The notes below the pieces were generated by a model. That model did no database searches. It worked only from the letters and a program-made list of their open reading frames with translations, and had not been told where the DNA came from. DNA of 64,000 nucleotides from Rhizobacter sp. Root1238 (GTDB taxonomy: Bacteria; Pseudomonadota; Gammaproteobacteria; Burkholderiales; Burkholderiaceae_C): contig NZ_LMDM01000004.1 in NCBI RefSeq assembly GCF_001425825.1, positions 16,404-80,403 on the forward strand, in the 5' to 3' direction. Shown here piece by piece: positions 46,229-55,598 of the stretch. Numbering within the stretch: position 1 is the stretch's first letter; the number at the start of each line of letters is the position of its first letter. Position numbers and translations under genes: made by a program.

Positions 46229-48604
46229 TCAGGGCCCGGATTGTCCCACACCGCCCGCGCGGCGGGCCCAGCTGGCGGACAGCAGCAGGCACAGCGCGGT
46301 GCCCGGTGCGACCACCTCGCCGAGCGCGACCAGCAACGGCACGCTGGAGGTGCACAGCAGCGCGAACGACGCGACGATGGTCAGGTTGGCAAGCAGCAGC
46401 GATGCGAGCGTCTCGGTATCGGCCTCGCGCGCATCCTGCTGCGCGAGCTGGTCGAAGAACAGCGCGTAGTTGGAGCCGACCGCCACCACCAGCAGCAGCC
46501 CGACCAGGTGCAGCACGCCGAGCGCGACGCCGGCGAGCGTGAGCCCGGCCAGCACCAGCACGACGCTGGCCGCGAGCGGCAGCGCGACGCGCCACAGCCG
46601 GCGCAGCGAGCGCAGCCCGGCGTACAGGATCAGCAGCACCGCCAGCGCGCCGAGCGCGCTCTGCCAGAAGGCCTCGCGCAGGTAGCGGGCGTACAGCGCA
46701 TCGAGTTCGGGCTGGATCTCGACGACGCGGGTGTCCGGCAGGCCCTGCATCGCGTCGCGCAGCCGGGCCGCGGGCAGCGCCTGCGTGCCGGCGCGCAGGC
46801 TCAGCAACACGGTCCACGGCCGCCCCTGTGCCGCCGGCAGCAGCTGCGCCTGCAACGCCGTGGCGAGCGGCGTGCCGTCGTAGTCGGCGCGGGTCAACGG
46901 CCTGGCTTGGCGCTGCGCCTGCACGTCGGCAATGAAGGGCTCGAGCCGGTCGGCCGGCAGCAGGCCGTCGACGGTCGCAAGCTTCACCCGGGCGCGCAGC
47001 GTGTCGGCATCGGGCAGCGCGGCCCGGCGGGCGGCCTGTGTCGCCTCGGCCGGCAGCAGCCGGGTCGGCGATTCGTAGCCGGCAAGCAGGCCGGCGGCCA
47101 CCAGCGGGTCGAGCCGCGCGCTCGCCTGCTCGGCGCGCTGCAGCGCGGTCGCTTCGTCGGGCGCCTCGATCGCGACCAGCGTGCCCAGTTCGGCCGCGCC
47201 CAGGTCGGCGCGCAGCGAGGCGTCGAGCGTCAGCGCCTTCGCCGACACCGGGCTCAGGTGCGTGAGCTGGCCGCGCCAGGCGCTCGGCAGGCACAGCAGC
47301 AGCGCCAGCGCCGCGGCACCGAGGCCGCCCCAGAACCAGCGCAGCCGCGGCAGCGCGGACGCCATCCGCGCGGTGGCCTGGCCGAGGCGCATCCGCAGGC
47401 CGAGGCCGGGCGCGCCGTCGGGCGCGAGGTCGACCAGCAGGTAACGGGTGGTCAGCGCCGCGGCCAGCAGCCCGGCCACCGAGAACACGCCGAGCTGGGC
47501 CAGCCCGCCGAAGCCGGAGAACACCAGCGCCGAGAAGCCGGCCAGCGAGGTCAGCAGGCCCCAGCGCACGGTCGGCCAGTTGTGCCGCCGCCAATGCAGC
47601 GCGCCGCCGCCGGGCGCGCTGCCGGCGGCCGGGCGTGCCTGCACCAGGTAGTAGATCGCGTAGTCGACCGCCTCGCCGATCAGCGTGGTGCCGAAGCCGA
47701 GCGTCATGCCGTGCACCTGGCCGAAGCCGAGGCTCACCGCGACGGTGCCGGCCAGCACGCCGCTGGCCACCGGCAGCAGCGCGACGCCGAGCGCCTTCAG
47801 CGAACCGAACGCGAGCAGCAGCAGCGCGAGCACGATCGCGCCGTCCCACAGCGCGAGCCGTTCGACCTCGGCCTTGATCAGCGTGCGCGACTGCACGCCG
47901 AGCACGCCGGCGCCGGACAGGTCGAGCGACAGCCCGCGCGCGGCCCACGGCGCGAAGGCCCGGTGCAGCGCATCGATGGCCTGCGCCTGGCCGTCGAGGT
48001 CGGAGCCGCCGGCGCGCGTGATCGCGACCAGCAGCGCGCGCGGCTGGCTGCGCGACACCCACACGCCGGCCTCGACGCGCGGCCCGCCCGACGGCAGCAG
48101 CGTCTCGGCGAGCCGCGCCATCTCGCCGGTCGGGTCGCGCCACAGCAGCGGCTTGATCCACGCGCCGGCCGGCGTGCCGAGCATGGCCGTGGTGTCGGCG
48201 ATGCCGTCGCGCAGGCCGTCGACGCTGAAACGCTGCGCATCGACCGCCGGGCTCAGCAGGTAGCGGTGGCCCATCAGCAGTTCGCCGACCGCCTTCGGCG
48301 TGCCCAGGGCGTCGCCGTTGTTGACGCTGTCGAATTCGCCGCCGGTGCGCAGCGCGGCCGCCAGGCCGCGCGAGGCTTCGCCGCGCAAGGCCGCATCGCC
48401 ACCGCGCACGCCGACCAGCATCACGCGCGCGGTGACGCCGTGGCGAAGCTGCTCGAGCAGCACGCGCTGCTCGGCACTCGGCGACGACGGCAGGAAGGCC
48501 GACAGGTCGGCGACGTACGTGGCGCGCGTCGCGAGCCAGGCGCCCAGCAGCATCGCTGCCAGCCACACCCAGGCCGCCGGCCGGCGCAACGCCTGAAGAT
48601 TCAT
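46229..48604 (-). CDS. MMPL/RND-family exporter
   Basis: 791-residue inner-membrane transporter with about 12 helices in two six-helix halves, each preceded by a large periplasmic loop. Helix-rich blocks begin near 240 (LALWDGAIVLALLLLAFGSL) and 640. FGTTLIGEAVDYAIYYLVQA in the first half and VAVGSNYALFFDQLAQQD in the second contain the acidic residues that would couple proton flow. In aryl-polyene clusters such proteins (ApeK-like) move the finished lipid toward the outer membrane together with the LolA-like carrier encoded just upstream. Confidence 0.9.
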   Translation of the reverse strand: MNLQALRRPAAWVWLAAMLLGAWLATRATYVADLSAFLPSSPSAEQRVLLEQLRHGVTARVMLVGVRGGDAALRGEASRGLAAALRTGGEFDSVNNGDALGTPKAVGELLMGHRYLLSPAVDAQRFSVDGLRDGIADTTAMLGTPAGAWIKPLLWRDPTGEMARLAETLLPSGGPRVEAGVWVSRSQPRALLVAITRAGGSDLDGQAQAIDALHRAFAPWAARGLSLDLSGAGVLGVQSRTLIKAEVERLALWDGAIVLALLLLAFGSLKALGVALLPVASGVLAGTVAVSLGFGQVHGMTLGFGTTLIGEAVDYAIYYLVQARPAAGSAPGGGALHWRRHNWPTVRWGLLTSLAGFSALVFSGFGGLAQLGVFSVAGLLAAALTTRYLLVDLAPDGAPGLGLRMRLGQATARMASALPRLRWFWGGLGAAALALLLCLPSAWRGQLTHLSPVSAKALTLDASLRADLGAAELGTLVAIEAPDEATALQRAEQASARLDPLVAAGLLAGYESPTRLLPAEATQAARRAALPDADTLRARVKLATVDGLLPADRLEPFIADVQAQRQARPLTRADYDGTPLATALQAQLLPAAQGRPWTVLLSLRAGTQALPAARLRDAMQGLPDTRVVEIQPELDALYARYLREAFWQSALGALAVLLILYAGLRSLRRLWRVALPLAASVVLVLAGLTLAGVALGVLHLVGLLLVVAVGSNYALFFDQLAQQDAREADTETLASLLLANLTIVASFALLCTSSVPLLVALGEVVAPGTALCLLLSASWARRAGGVGQSGP

Positions 48605-49182
48605 GGCGCCCGGCTCTCGACGATCTTCATCGTCGAGCGGTCGCCGCCGGCGAGCTGCACCTGCACCTCGGTCAGCGCGGCGCGCACGCCGCTCACCGTG
48701 ACGCGCGCGACCTGCTCGCGCAACAGCGGTTCGCGCGGCACCATCTCGAGCGTCCACTGGTCGAGGCTGCCGCTGAACTGCAGCGTGAAATGGCGGTCGA
48801 GCAATTCGCGGTTGCCGGTCAGCGTGCCGCGCACCGCCTCGACCAGCACCTGCGCTTCGGGCACGGTGTCCAGCGGCACGCTGCGGCTGCGGCTGCCCTG
48901 GCTCATCGTCAGCGTGTTGCCGGCCACGGCCAGGCGCTCGCGGCGCGGCTTCAGCGTCTCGCGCACGAAGGTGTCGGGCGCCGCGAAGCTGAGCCGGCCG
49001 GACGATTCCAGCGTGCGCGTCATGTCCTGCAGCGTGACCTGGCGCTGTTCGGTGAACGTGGCCTCGCCGGATTTCACCGCGGCCAGCAGCGGCAGCAGGC
49101 TGCCCAGGTCGGCGGGCGCGGCGCCCGCGGCGGTGCTCACGAGTGCCAGCAACATCCAGACGAGCCTGCGCACGGGGGTCAT
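48601..49182 (-). CDS. LolA-related outer-membrane lipid carrier protein
   Basis: 193 residues. Signal peptide at 1-21 (MTPVRRLVWMLLALVSTAAG), then a LolA-like beta fold: GEATFTEQRQVTLQDMTRTL and SSGRLSFAAPDTFVRETLKP are typical of the LolA-related proteins found in polyene and lipid export clusters. It would shuttle a lipid across the periplasm. Stop and start overlap MMPL and the acyltransferase by 4 bases each. Confidence 0.88.
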   Translation of the reverse strand: MTPVRRLVWMLLALVSTAAGAAPADLGSLLPLLAAVKSGEATFTEQRQVTLQDMTRTLESSGRLSFAAPDTFVRETLKPRRERLAVAGNTLTMSQGSRSRSVPLDTVPEAQVLVEAVRGTLTGNRELLDRHFTLQFSGSLDQWTLEMVPREPLLREQVARVTVSGVRAALTEVQVQLAGGDRSTMKIVESRAP

Positions 49183-50099
49183 GGTTTCCAGAAGTCGTAG
49201 AAGTTGAACCAGTTGAACGGCTGCTCGCGGCACAGCGATTCCAGCATGGCCACATAGCGGTGTTGCGCCTCGGCGATGGCCGCATCCTGCGCCTCGCGGC
49301 CGGCCGGCCGCTCGCTCAGGTCGGCCAGCGGCATGAAGCGCAGCTCGTAGCGGTTGCCGCCGAGGTACAGCCCGGTCATGAAGACGACCGGCCGGCGCAG
49401 CAGCGCGGCAAGCCGGAACGGGCCGTCGGAGAAGGTGGCGTCGTCGCCGAGGAAGGGCAGCCGGTGGCTGACCGAGCGCGCCGAGGCAGCGCCGGGCAGG
49501 CTGCGGTCGCCGAGCAGGCCGCCGACGCCGCCGTCGTCGAGCCAGCGGCGCAGCTGCAGCATCGATTCGAGGTGGCCGAGCGCGATGATGTGCAGCGGCG
49601 TGTCGGGTGCGATCGCCTTCAGCGTGGCATTGATCATCCGCGCATTCTCTTCGTACATCACCATCGCGACCCGCAAGCCCGCGCGCGACTGGCCGAGCGC
49701 GCGCATCACCTCGAAGCTGCCGAGGTGCGCGCCGATCAGCAGCGCGCCCTGGCCGCGCGCGAGCACCGCATCGAGGTGGTCGGTGCCTTCGATGCGGATG
49801 TCGAAGCCGTCGAAGCGCTGCTGCAGCAGGTAGACGCGGTCGAGCACGGTGGACGCGAAGGCGTGCAGGTGGCGCAGCCGCTCGCCGAACGACGGCGCGC
49901 GGCCCAGCACGCGCCGCAGGTACTGTGCCGAGGCGCGCGACGGCGCGCCGCCGAACAGCAGGAAGTACAGCGCGATCGGGCCGAGCAGCAGCCGCGCGAC
50001 CGGGCGGCCGAGGCCGACCGCGATGCGGCGCATCAGCGCCAGCGCCCACAGGTTGCTGCGCTCGCGCTGGCTCGTCCAGGAGCTGTCGGCAGGCGTCAT
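49179..50099 (-). CDS. LpxL/HtrB-type acyltransferase
   Basis: 306-residue membrane-associated lysophospholipid acyltransferase. The N-terminal hydrophobic anchor (LGRPVARLLLGPIALYFLLF) is followed by an HxxxxE-like GAHLGSFE (catalytic His and a Glu), then GLLGDRS and VVFMTGLYLGGNRYELRF. It would attach the acyl or polyene chain to a lipid head group. It overlaps the dehydratase gene upstream and the LolA-like gene downstream by 4 bases. Confidence 0.9.
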   Translation of the reverse strand: MTPADSSWTSQRERSNLWALALMRRIAVGLGRPVARLLLGPIALYFLLFGGAPSRASAQYLRRVLGRAPSFGERLRHLHAFASTVLDRVYLLQQRFDGFDIRIEGTDHLDAVLARGQGALLIGAHLGSFEVMRALGQSRAGLRVAMVMYEENARMINATLKAIAPDTPLHIIALGHLESMLQLRRWLDDGGVGGLLGDRSLPGAASARSVSHRLPFLGDDATFSDGPFRLAALLRRPVVFMTGLYLGGNRYELRFMPLADLSERPAGREAQDAAIAEAQHRYVAMLESLCREQPFNWFNFYDFWKP

Positions 50100-50416
50100 C
50101 GGGGCGCGGGCGACAGGTCGAAATGGCCGCTGGCGCGGCGCTGCGCCTGTCCGTCGACGACCTGGCCGACCTCGAAGCGCAGCCGTGTCGACGCGGCGTC
50201 GACCGCGTCCCATTCGATGCGCAGCTCGGCATCGGGGCCGACCGGCGCGACGAACTTGACCGCGCCGACCTGCAGCGGCGCCAGCGTGCCGCCGTGCGCC
50301 AGGATCGCCTCGACGACCTCGGCCAGCAGCAGCACGCCCGGCACGATCGGCCGGCCGGGGAAGTGCCCCGCGAAGGCCGGGTGCGAGGCCGGGATGCGAA
50401 CGGTGGCGACAGGCAT
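50096..50416 (-). CDS. Hotdog-fold dehydratase, ApeI/FabZ-like
   Basis: 106 residues with the FabZ-like active-site region HPAFAGHFPGRPIVPGVLL; the His of HPAF/GHFPG and the downstream acidic residue of VPGVLLLAEVVE are in place. The short length matches ApeI-type dehydratases. It starts 5 bases after the ligase gene and overlaps the acyltransferase as ATGA. It probably removes water in chain extension alongside the gene at 42823. Confidence 0.88.
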   Translation of the reverse strand: MPVATVRIPASHPAFAGHFPGRPIVPGVLLLAEVVEAILAHGGTLAPLQVGAVKFVAPVGPDAELRIEWDAVDAASTRLRFEVGQVVDGQAQRRASGHFDLSPAPR

Positions 50417-50421
50417 GCGGG

Positions 50422-51792
50422 TCAGGTGGGCAGGTGCTCGGCCGCGAGCGCGGCCAGCCGCTGCGCCGGCAGCTTGCCGGTGGCGTCGCGCGGCAGCGAC
50501 GGCAGCAGCACGATGCGCCGCGGCAGCAGCACCGGGTCGAGCCGCAGCCGCAGCGCGGCCAGCAGTGCCTCGCGCGTCAGCGTGTCGGTGACGACGAAGG
50601 CCACCGGGCGTGCGATGCCCTCGACCGTGTCGGCCGGCGGCAGCCAGAACGCGCCGTCGCGCACGCCGTCGATGCCGTTGAGCTGGAAGTTCAGGTGCGA
50701 CAGCGAGCTGCGCTTGCCGGCGACGTTGATCAGGTCGTTGCTGCGGCCGAGCAGCCGGAAGCGTGTCGGCGACAGCACCTCCAGCACGTCGGCGAGCCGC
50801 ACCGGTTCGGGCACGTGGCCGCCGCTGACGATGCTGTCGGCGCCGTCGCCCGCCAGCCGCACGCCGTCGTAGGTGAGCCAGTCGGCGCCGTCGGTGGTGC
50901 GGCGCGTCGCGACCTGGCCGGCCTCGGTGCAGCCGTAGATCTCGATCAGCGGCGCCTGCCACGCCGCCTCGGCGCGGGCGGCCATCTGCGGCGACAGCGG
51001 CGCAGTGGCCGACAGCACCAGGTCGAGCGGCGGCAGCGCGACGCCGGCGTCGAGCAGCGTCTTCAGGTGGAACGGCGTGGTCACCAGCACGCGCGGCCGC
51101 GGCAACTGCGCCAGCCCTTCGGCGATGTCGGCCGGCAGCAGCGGCTTCTCGGCGGCGAACGACGCGCCGCCCAGCATCGCGAGCAGCACCGTCGATTCGA
51201 AGCCGTACATGTGGTGCGGCGGCACGGTGCCCAGCAGGCTGACGCCGGCGAGGCTGTCGCGGCCGAGGTGGTGCGCGATGCGCGCGGCTTCGGCGCGGAG
51301 GTTCTCGACCAGCAGGTCCCAGCGCTTGGCATGGCGCGTCGGCTGCCCGGTGGAGCCGGAGGTCAGCACCTGCGCGACGACGGTGTCGGGCGCGAAGCAG
51401 GGCGTTTCGGTGATGGAGTCGGCGCGGCCCGGGGCGACGTCGTCGAAGCGCAGCGACGGCAATGCGTGCGGGCCGGCGCCGGCTTCGAGCAGGCCGTGCG
51501 TGCGCGGGAACAGGCCGAGCAGGCGCTCGACCATGTCCGGCGTGTGGTTCGGCGGCATCAGGTTGAACTGGCCGCGCTGCATGGCCGCGCCGAGCGACAG
51601 CGCGAAGCGGTAGCGGTCGTTGCAGACGGCGAGCACCGCGTCGCCGTCGGGCAAGCGGCGGGCCAGCGCGTCGACGTCGGCGAGGTACTGGCGGCGACTG
51701 ATCGGCACGCCGGCTCGCCACGCGAGCGGCGCGTCGAGCGGCGCGCCGGCCAGGAGTGGCAACTGCGGCGGCAACGGCGCGGCGGCGCTCAT
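50422..51792 (-). CDS. AMP-dependent acyl-ACP ligase
   Basis: 456-residue adenylating enzyme. P-loop-like VLTSGSTGQPTRHAKRW (A3 motif, with its Lys displaced), IYGCTEAGQVATR (A5), and NVAGKRSSLSHLN with DATGKLPAQRL near the end, which holds the C-terminal Lys. It is shorter than typical acyl-CoA ligases (about 500-550), as in the ligases of aryl-polyene clusters (ApeH). It would load the starter acid onto the operon's carrier protein. Start and stop are tightly coupled to the neighbouring genes. Confidence 0.88.
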   Translation of the reverse strand: MSAAAPLPPQLPLLAGAPLDAPLAWRAGVPISRRQYLADVDALARRLPDGDAVLAVCNDRYRFALSLGAAMQRGQFNLMPPNHTPDMVERLLGLFPRTHGLLEAGAGPHALPSLRFDDVAPGRADSITETPCFAPDTVVAQVLTSGSTGQPTRHAKRWDLLVENLRAEAARIAHHLGRDSLAGVSLLGTVPPHHMYGFESTVLLAMLGGASFAAEKPLLPADIAEGLAQLPRPRVLVTTPFHLKTLLDAGVALPPLDLVLSATAPLSPQMAARAEAAWQAPLIEIYGCTEAGQVATRRTTDGADWLTYDGVRLAGDGADSIVSGGHVPEPVRLADVLEVLSPTRFRLLGRSNDLINVAGKRSSLSHLNFQLNGIDGVRDGAFWLPPADTVEGIARPVAFVVTDTLTREALLAALRLRLDPVLLPRRIVLLPSLPRDATGKLPAQRLAALAAEHLPT

Positions 51793-52421
51793 CGCGGGGT
51801 GTCGGCGGCAGCGCTCGCGCGGTAGGCGCGCACCGCGTCGAGGAAGGCGACGCGCTCGAACTCCGGGTGCAGCCGGTAGCGCAGCAGGTACTCGACGGCG
51901 AACATCGCGACCAGCGAGACCGGCGTCAGCACGTTGGCGAACAGCGACCAGGCGGCGAGCGATGCGAACGCGAACAGCAGGATGGAGCTGCCGGCGATCG
52001 CGACGAAGTAGGCGGTCCAGGCCACGGTGACATGACGGGTGTAGACCACCATCGTCGGCTGCATCGGATCGTGCAGCCGGCGTGCCAGTTGCGTGATGAA
52101 GGGTTCGCGTTGGTCGAACAGCGTGCGGCCGAACCACCACGCGAGCCCGAGGTGGATGCCGGCATGCTGGGCCAGGTACAGCCACGAGACCGGCAGCCGC
52201 GAGCCGTTCAGCAGCACCGCGACGGCCAGCCCCGCGAGCCCGAGCGCGACCAGCCGGTTGCCGGCGTGCCACAGCCCCCACAGCGCGGCACCGACCATCG
52301 GCCCGAGCAGCGTCAGCAGTGCCGGCACCGAGCCGGCGTCGCGGCTGACGAGGTGGTGCGCGAGCAGCGCATACGCCCCGAGGCCGACGGCGGCCAGACC
52401 CCAGCGGGCATGCACCTTCAT
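51789..52421 (-). CDS. COG4648-type membrane protein
   Basis: 210 residues with five or six membrane helices (from GLAAVGLGAYALLAHHLV onward) and polar loops carrying WWFGRTLFDQREPF and RHVTVAWTAYF. It matches the COG4648 membrane proteins that always accompany polyene and related lipid operons; the biochemical role is unknown. It lies between the carrier protein and the ligase, with 4 bases of overlap downstream. Confidence 0.85.
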   Translation of the reverse strand: MKVHARWGLAAVGLGAYALLAHHLVSRDAGSVPALLTLLGPMVGAALWGLWHAGNRLVALGLAGLAVAVLLNGSRLPVSWLYLAQHAGIHLGLAWWFGRTLFDQREPFITQLARRLHDPMQPTMVVYTRHVTVAWTAYFVAIAGSSILLFAFASLAAWSLFANVLTPVSLVAMFAVEYLLRYRLHPEFERVAFLDAVRAYRASAAADTPR

Positions 52422-52425
52422 GACA

Positions 52426-52695
52426 TCAAACGGTTCGATGGGTCGCGATGTGGCCGGCCAGGCTGCGCAGCGACGAGAAGATGCGCAGGTTGTCCTCGTC
52501 GCCCGAGCGCAGCTGGAAGCCGTAGCGCTTGGACACGACGAGCGCCAGTTCGAGGATGTCGATCGAATCGAGGCCGAGGCCTTCGCCATACAGCGGCGCA
52601 TCGGGGTCGATGGCGTCCGGGGCGATCTCCAGGTTGAGGGATTCGACCAGGAGCGTGCCGACTTCCGGCAACAGAGAGGTGTCAGCTGAACTCAT
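52426..52695 (-). CDS. Acyl carrier protein, first gene of the lipid/polyene operon
   Basis: 89 residues. The phosphopantetheine attachment Ser44 lies in GLGLDSIDILEL, and the rest forms the expected four-helix pattern. It ends 4 bases before the next gene. Only one carrier protein is found here, whereas aryl-polyene clusters generally have two. The 162 bases to the divergent methyltransferase gene must contain the operon promoter; a TAAAAT hexamer on the minus strand near 52785-52790 is a weak candidate for the -10 element. Confidence 0.9.
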   Translation of the reverse strand: MSSADTSLLPEVGTLLVESLNLEIAPDAIDPDAPLYGEGLGLDSIDILELALVVSKRYGFQLRSGDEDNLRIFSSLRSLAGHIATHRTV

Positions 52696-52857
52696 GCAGT
52701 CTCGGGCTACTTGCTCGGTGGGTCTGGCTCGGAGCGTCTTGCGAGGGGACTGTGCAATGGGTCCGCACAATCAAAGTGCGCGATTTTAGCGGAGCCCGGG
52801 TTGCGGCATCCGTCACAGGCCGTACCATCGCCCGACCCTGGCCACCGTCTGCAGCCC

Positions 52858-53655
52858 ATGCCCGACCGCGCTGACCGCGTTCCGCCCGCACGCTCCTCGC
52901 CCGAGTCGGCTGACGGCGTGGTGCACCTGCCGCACGGTGCGCTGACCGATTACTACCCCGACGGCGACAGGCAGGCGCGCGAGCGCTTCATCCGCTCGGC
53001 CTTCGACGACACCGCCGGCGACTACAACCGCCTCGAACGCATCCTCGGCCTGGGCACCGGCTCGTGGTACCGGCGCCAGGCGCTGCTGCGCGCGGGTCTG
53101 GCGCCGGGCATGCAGGTGCTCGACCTCGGGATGGGCACCGGGCTGGTGTCGCACGAGATCCTGCATGTCACGAACGAGCCGCAGCGGCTGGTCGGCGTCG
53201 ACCCGAGCCCGGGGATGATGGCGCAGGCCCACCTGCCGGGCGAGGTGCGCTGCCTGGTCGGCCGGGCCGAGGCGCTGCCGGTGCCCGATGCCAGCATCGA
53301 TTTCCTGGTGATGGGCTATGCGCTGCGCCACATCGAGGACTTTTCGGTCGCCTGCGCCGAGTTCCGCCGCGTGCTGAAACCGGGTGGCCGGCTGCTGATC
53401 CTCGAGATCACGAAGCCGGCCGGGCGCATCGCCACCGCGCTGCTGAAGCTCTACATGCGCGGCGCGCTGCCGCTGCTGGCGCGCTTCGTCTCGAAGGCAG
53501 AGGGCACGCCGCGGCTGTGGCGCTACTACTGGGACACCATCGCCGCCTGCGTGGCACCGGCCGAGGTGCTGGCGACGCTGCGTGCGGCCGGCCTGCACGA
53601 TGCGAGCAGGTACGTCGAACTCGGCATTTTTTCGGAATACGGAGCCCGCGGCTGA
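52858..53655 (+). CDS. SAM-dependent methyltransferase, UbiE-like
   Basis: 265-residue class I methyltransferase. Motif I VLDLGMGTGLVS, motif II GVDPSPGMM, and MGYALRHIEDF followed by LKPGGRLLILEITKP, strongly reminiscent of UbiE/COQ5. Sequence before residue 40 is a nonconserved extension. It diverges from the lipid operon and overlaps the thioesterase gene by one base (TGATG), so the substrate may be a lipid or quinone linked to one of those functions. A true ubiE would normally sit beside ubiJ and ubiB, which are absent. Confidence 0.85.
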   Translation: MPDRADRVPPARSSPESADGVVHLPHGALTDYYPDGDRQARERFIRSAFDDTAGDYNRLERILGLGTGSWYRRQALLRAGLAPGMQVLDLGMGTGLVSHEILHVTNEPQRLVGVDPSPGMMAQAHLPGEVRCLVGRAEALPVPDASIDFLVMGYALRHIEDFSVACAEFRRVLKPGGRLLILEITKPAGRIATALLKLYMRGALPLLARFVSKAEGTPRLWRYYWDTIAACVAPAEVLATLRAAGLHDASRYVELGIFSEYGARG

Positions 53656-54131
53656 TGAACCTGCCTTCGCATCAACTGACCATGACGGTGCTGATGACGC
53701 CCGACATGGCGAATTTCACCGGCAACGTGCACGGCGGCAGCATCCTGAAGCTGCTCGACCAGGTGGCCTATGCCTGCGCGAGCCGTTATGCGGGGCGCTA
53801 CGTGGTGACGCTGTCGGTCGACCAGGTCACGTTCCGGCAGCCGATCCACGTCGGCGAGCTGGTGACCTTCCTGGCGTCGGTCAACCACACCGGCAACACC
53901 TCGATGGAGATCGGCATCAAGGTGGTCACCGAGAACATCCGCACGCAGACGGTGCGGCATGCCAACAGCTGCTTCTTCACGATGGTCGCGATGGACGACG
54001 AGCGCCAGCCGGCCACGGTGCCGAAACTGGTGCCGGTGACGCCCGACGAGATCCGCCGCAGCAAGGCCGCCCAGGTGCGGCGCCAGCTGCGCCAGGAGTT
54101 CGAGCAGCGCGCCACGTCGATGAAGCCTTGA
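53655..54131 (+). CDS. Acyl-CoA thioesterase, YciA/hotdog type
   Basis: 158-residue hotdog thioesterase. N-terminal [20 protein letters not shown] carries the family Asn-x-x-Gly-x-x-x-Gly pattern and the catalytic acidic residue in [28 protein letters not shown] is the typical second strand pair. Family members hydrolyse medium- to long-chain acyl-CoA. It is translationally coupled to the methyltransferase by TGATG. It could supply the thioesterase function that the minus-strand operon lacks. Confidence 0.92.
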   Translation: MNLPSHQLTMTVLMTPDMANFTGNVHGGSILKLLDQVAYACASRYAGRYVVTLSVDQVTFRQPIHVGELVTFLASVNHTGNTSMEIGIKVVTENIRTQTVRHANSCFFTMVAMDDERQPATVPKLVPVTPDEIRRSKAAQVRRQLRQEFEQRATSMKP

Positions 54132-54186
54132 CGTGTCGGATGAGGAATGCACCAATGCGCTCCTCATCAACGACAGAGGAGAGGCG

Positions 54187-54891
54187 ATGAACCTGACGAA
54201 GCGGGCTGCGGCCGAACTGATCGGAACCTTCTGGCTGGTGCTGGGCGGATGCGGGAGCGCCGTGCTGGCTGCCGCCTTCCCGAACGTCGGGATCGGCCTG
54301 CTCGGGGTGTCGCTCGCGTTCGGGCTGACGGTGCTGACGATGGCCTTCACGATCGGCCACATCTCCGGCTGCCACCTGAACCCGGCGGTGTCGATCGGGC
54401 TGGTGGCTGGCGGGCGCTTCAAGGCGTCGGAGCTGCCGGCGTACATCGCCGCGCAGGTGATCGGCGGCCTGCTGGGTGCCGCGGTGCTGTACCTGATCGC
54501 CAGCGGCAAGGCCGGCTTCAGCCTGGCCGGCGGGCTGGCGTCGAACGGTTTCGGTGAGCACTCGCCGGGCGGCTATTCGGTGATGGCGGCCTTCGTCTGC
54601 GAGGTCGTGATGACCGGCATGTTCCTGGTGATCATCATGGGCGCGACCGACAAGCGCGCGCCGGCCGGCTTCGCGCCGATCGCCATCGGCCTGGCGCTGA
54701 CGCTGATCCACCTGATCAGCATCCCGGTCACCAACACCTCGGTGAACCCGGCGCGCAGCACCGGTCCGGCGCTGATCGTCGGCGACTGGGCGCTCGCGCA
54801 GCTGTGGCTGTTCTGGGTCGCGCCGATCGGGGGCGCGGTGATCGGCGGCGTGCTGTACCGCTGGCTGGCCGGGGCCGACGACAAGGCCTGA
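54187..54891 (+). CDS. aqpZ: Aquaporin Z-type water channel
   Basis: 234 residues, six membrane helices and two half-helices with the two NPA boxes at Asn65 (HLNPAVS) and Asn187 (VNPARST). The selectivity-filter region and RSTGP after the second box are as in AqpZ (E. coli length 231). The ATG at 54187 follows AGAGGAGAGGCG. It forms a monocistronic unit between the thioesterase and the lipoprotein. Confidence 0.95.
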   Translation: MNLTKRAAAELIGTFWLVLGGCGSAVLAAAFPNVGIGLLGVSLAFGLTVLTMAFTIGHISGCHLNPAVSIGLVAGGRFKASELPAYIAAQVIGGLLGAAVLYLIASGKAGFSLAGGLASNGFGEHSPGGYSVMAAFVCEVVMTGMFLVIIMGATDKRAPAGFAPIAIGLALTLIHLISIPVTNTSVNPARSTGPALIVGDWALAQLWLFWVAPIGGAVIGGVLYRWLAGADDKA

Positions 54892-54994
54892 GGCGACAAG
54901 GGCCGACATCGTTCTTTACACGCGGGCGGCCAACCCGCGGCCGGGCTGCGACGTTGCTCCAGGGCGGCGCCGCCTCCGGCGCCCGGAGATGTCG

Positions 54995-55504
54995 ATGAAC
55001 CCGAAGCTTGCGTTGACGCGGCTCGCGTTGCTGACCCTGGTGGGCAGCACCTTGTCCGGCTGCATCGTCTACCCACGGCCGTACCACGAGCGGCCCTACG
55101 GCCCGCCACCCGGGCCGCCGCCCGGAGCGGTCGTCGTGGTGCCGCAGGCGCCGCCGCCGCGCTATTCGTACAACGACAACGGCCGCGGCCAGGTCACCAA
55201 CATCGAGGTGCTGCGCCAGCAGGAGCGCCCGACCGGCGGCGGCGCGGTGCTCGGCGGCATCGTCGGCGCCGCGGTGATCGGCGCGGTGATGGGCGGGCGC
55301 GGCGCGGGCGTGGTGGCCGGCGCGATCGGCGGTGCGGTCGTCGGCAACGAGATCGAGCGCAACCAGGCGCCGGCCTACGACGTGTTCCGGATCTCGGTGC
55401 GGCTGGACAGCGGCGTGTGGCGGCAATTCATCGTCTCGCAGCCGAACGGGCTGCGCGTGGGCGACGCGGTGCGCGTCGAAGGCCCCCGCATCTTCCCCGG
55501 CTGA
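54995..55504 (+). CDS. Outer-membrane lipoprotein with glycine-zipper domain
   Basis: 169 residues. Lipoprotein signal with lipobox LSGC (Cys about 23) after a hydrophobic stretch, then a Pro/Gly-rich segment and a glycine-zipper (GGIVGAAVIGAVMGGRGAG, about 90-120) like SlyB/Rick_17kDa-type proteins, and a C-terminal beta part. ATG 54995 is chosen because GGAG sits 6 bases upstream; ATG 54989 is too close to it. The role is probably envelope integrity. Confidence 0.85.
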   Translation: MNPKLALTRLALLTLVGSTLSGCIVYPRPYHERPYGPPPGPPPGAVVVVPQAPPPRYSYNDNGRGQVTNIEVLRQQERPTGGGAVLGGIVGAAVIGAVMGGRGAGVVAGAIGGAVVGNEIERNQAPAYDVFRISVRLDSGVWRQFIVSQPNGLRVGDAVRVEGPRIFPG

Positions 55505-55550
55505 TCTACAATCCCGGCTCCCACGAGCAGCAAGGACCGAGGAAGGCAGC

Positions 55551-55595
55551 ATGGTTATGACACCGCGAACTACGCCGGATTTCACGAAGGTTTAG
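55551..55595 (+). CDS. Candidate threonine-rich leader peptide of thrS
   Basis: 14 codons, MVMTPRTTPDFTKV then TAG. Four of the 14 codons are Thr, which is far above chance, and a good ribosome site (GAGGAAGG, 55539-55546) precedes the ATG. A TACAAT hexamer at 55507 may be the -10 of its promoter. It lies 88 bases upstream of thrS and just ahead of a terminator, the classical layout of an attenuation leader that senses charged tRNA-Thr. Confidence 0.6.
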   Translation: MVMTPRTTPDFTKV

Positions 55596-55598
55596 TCG

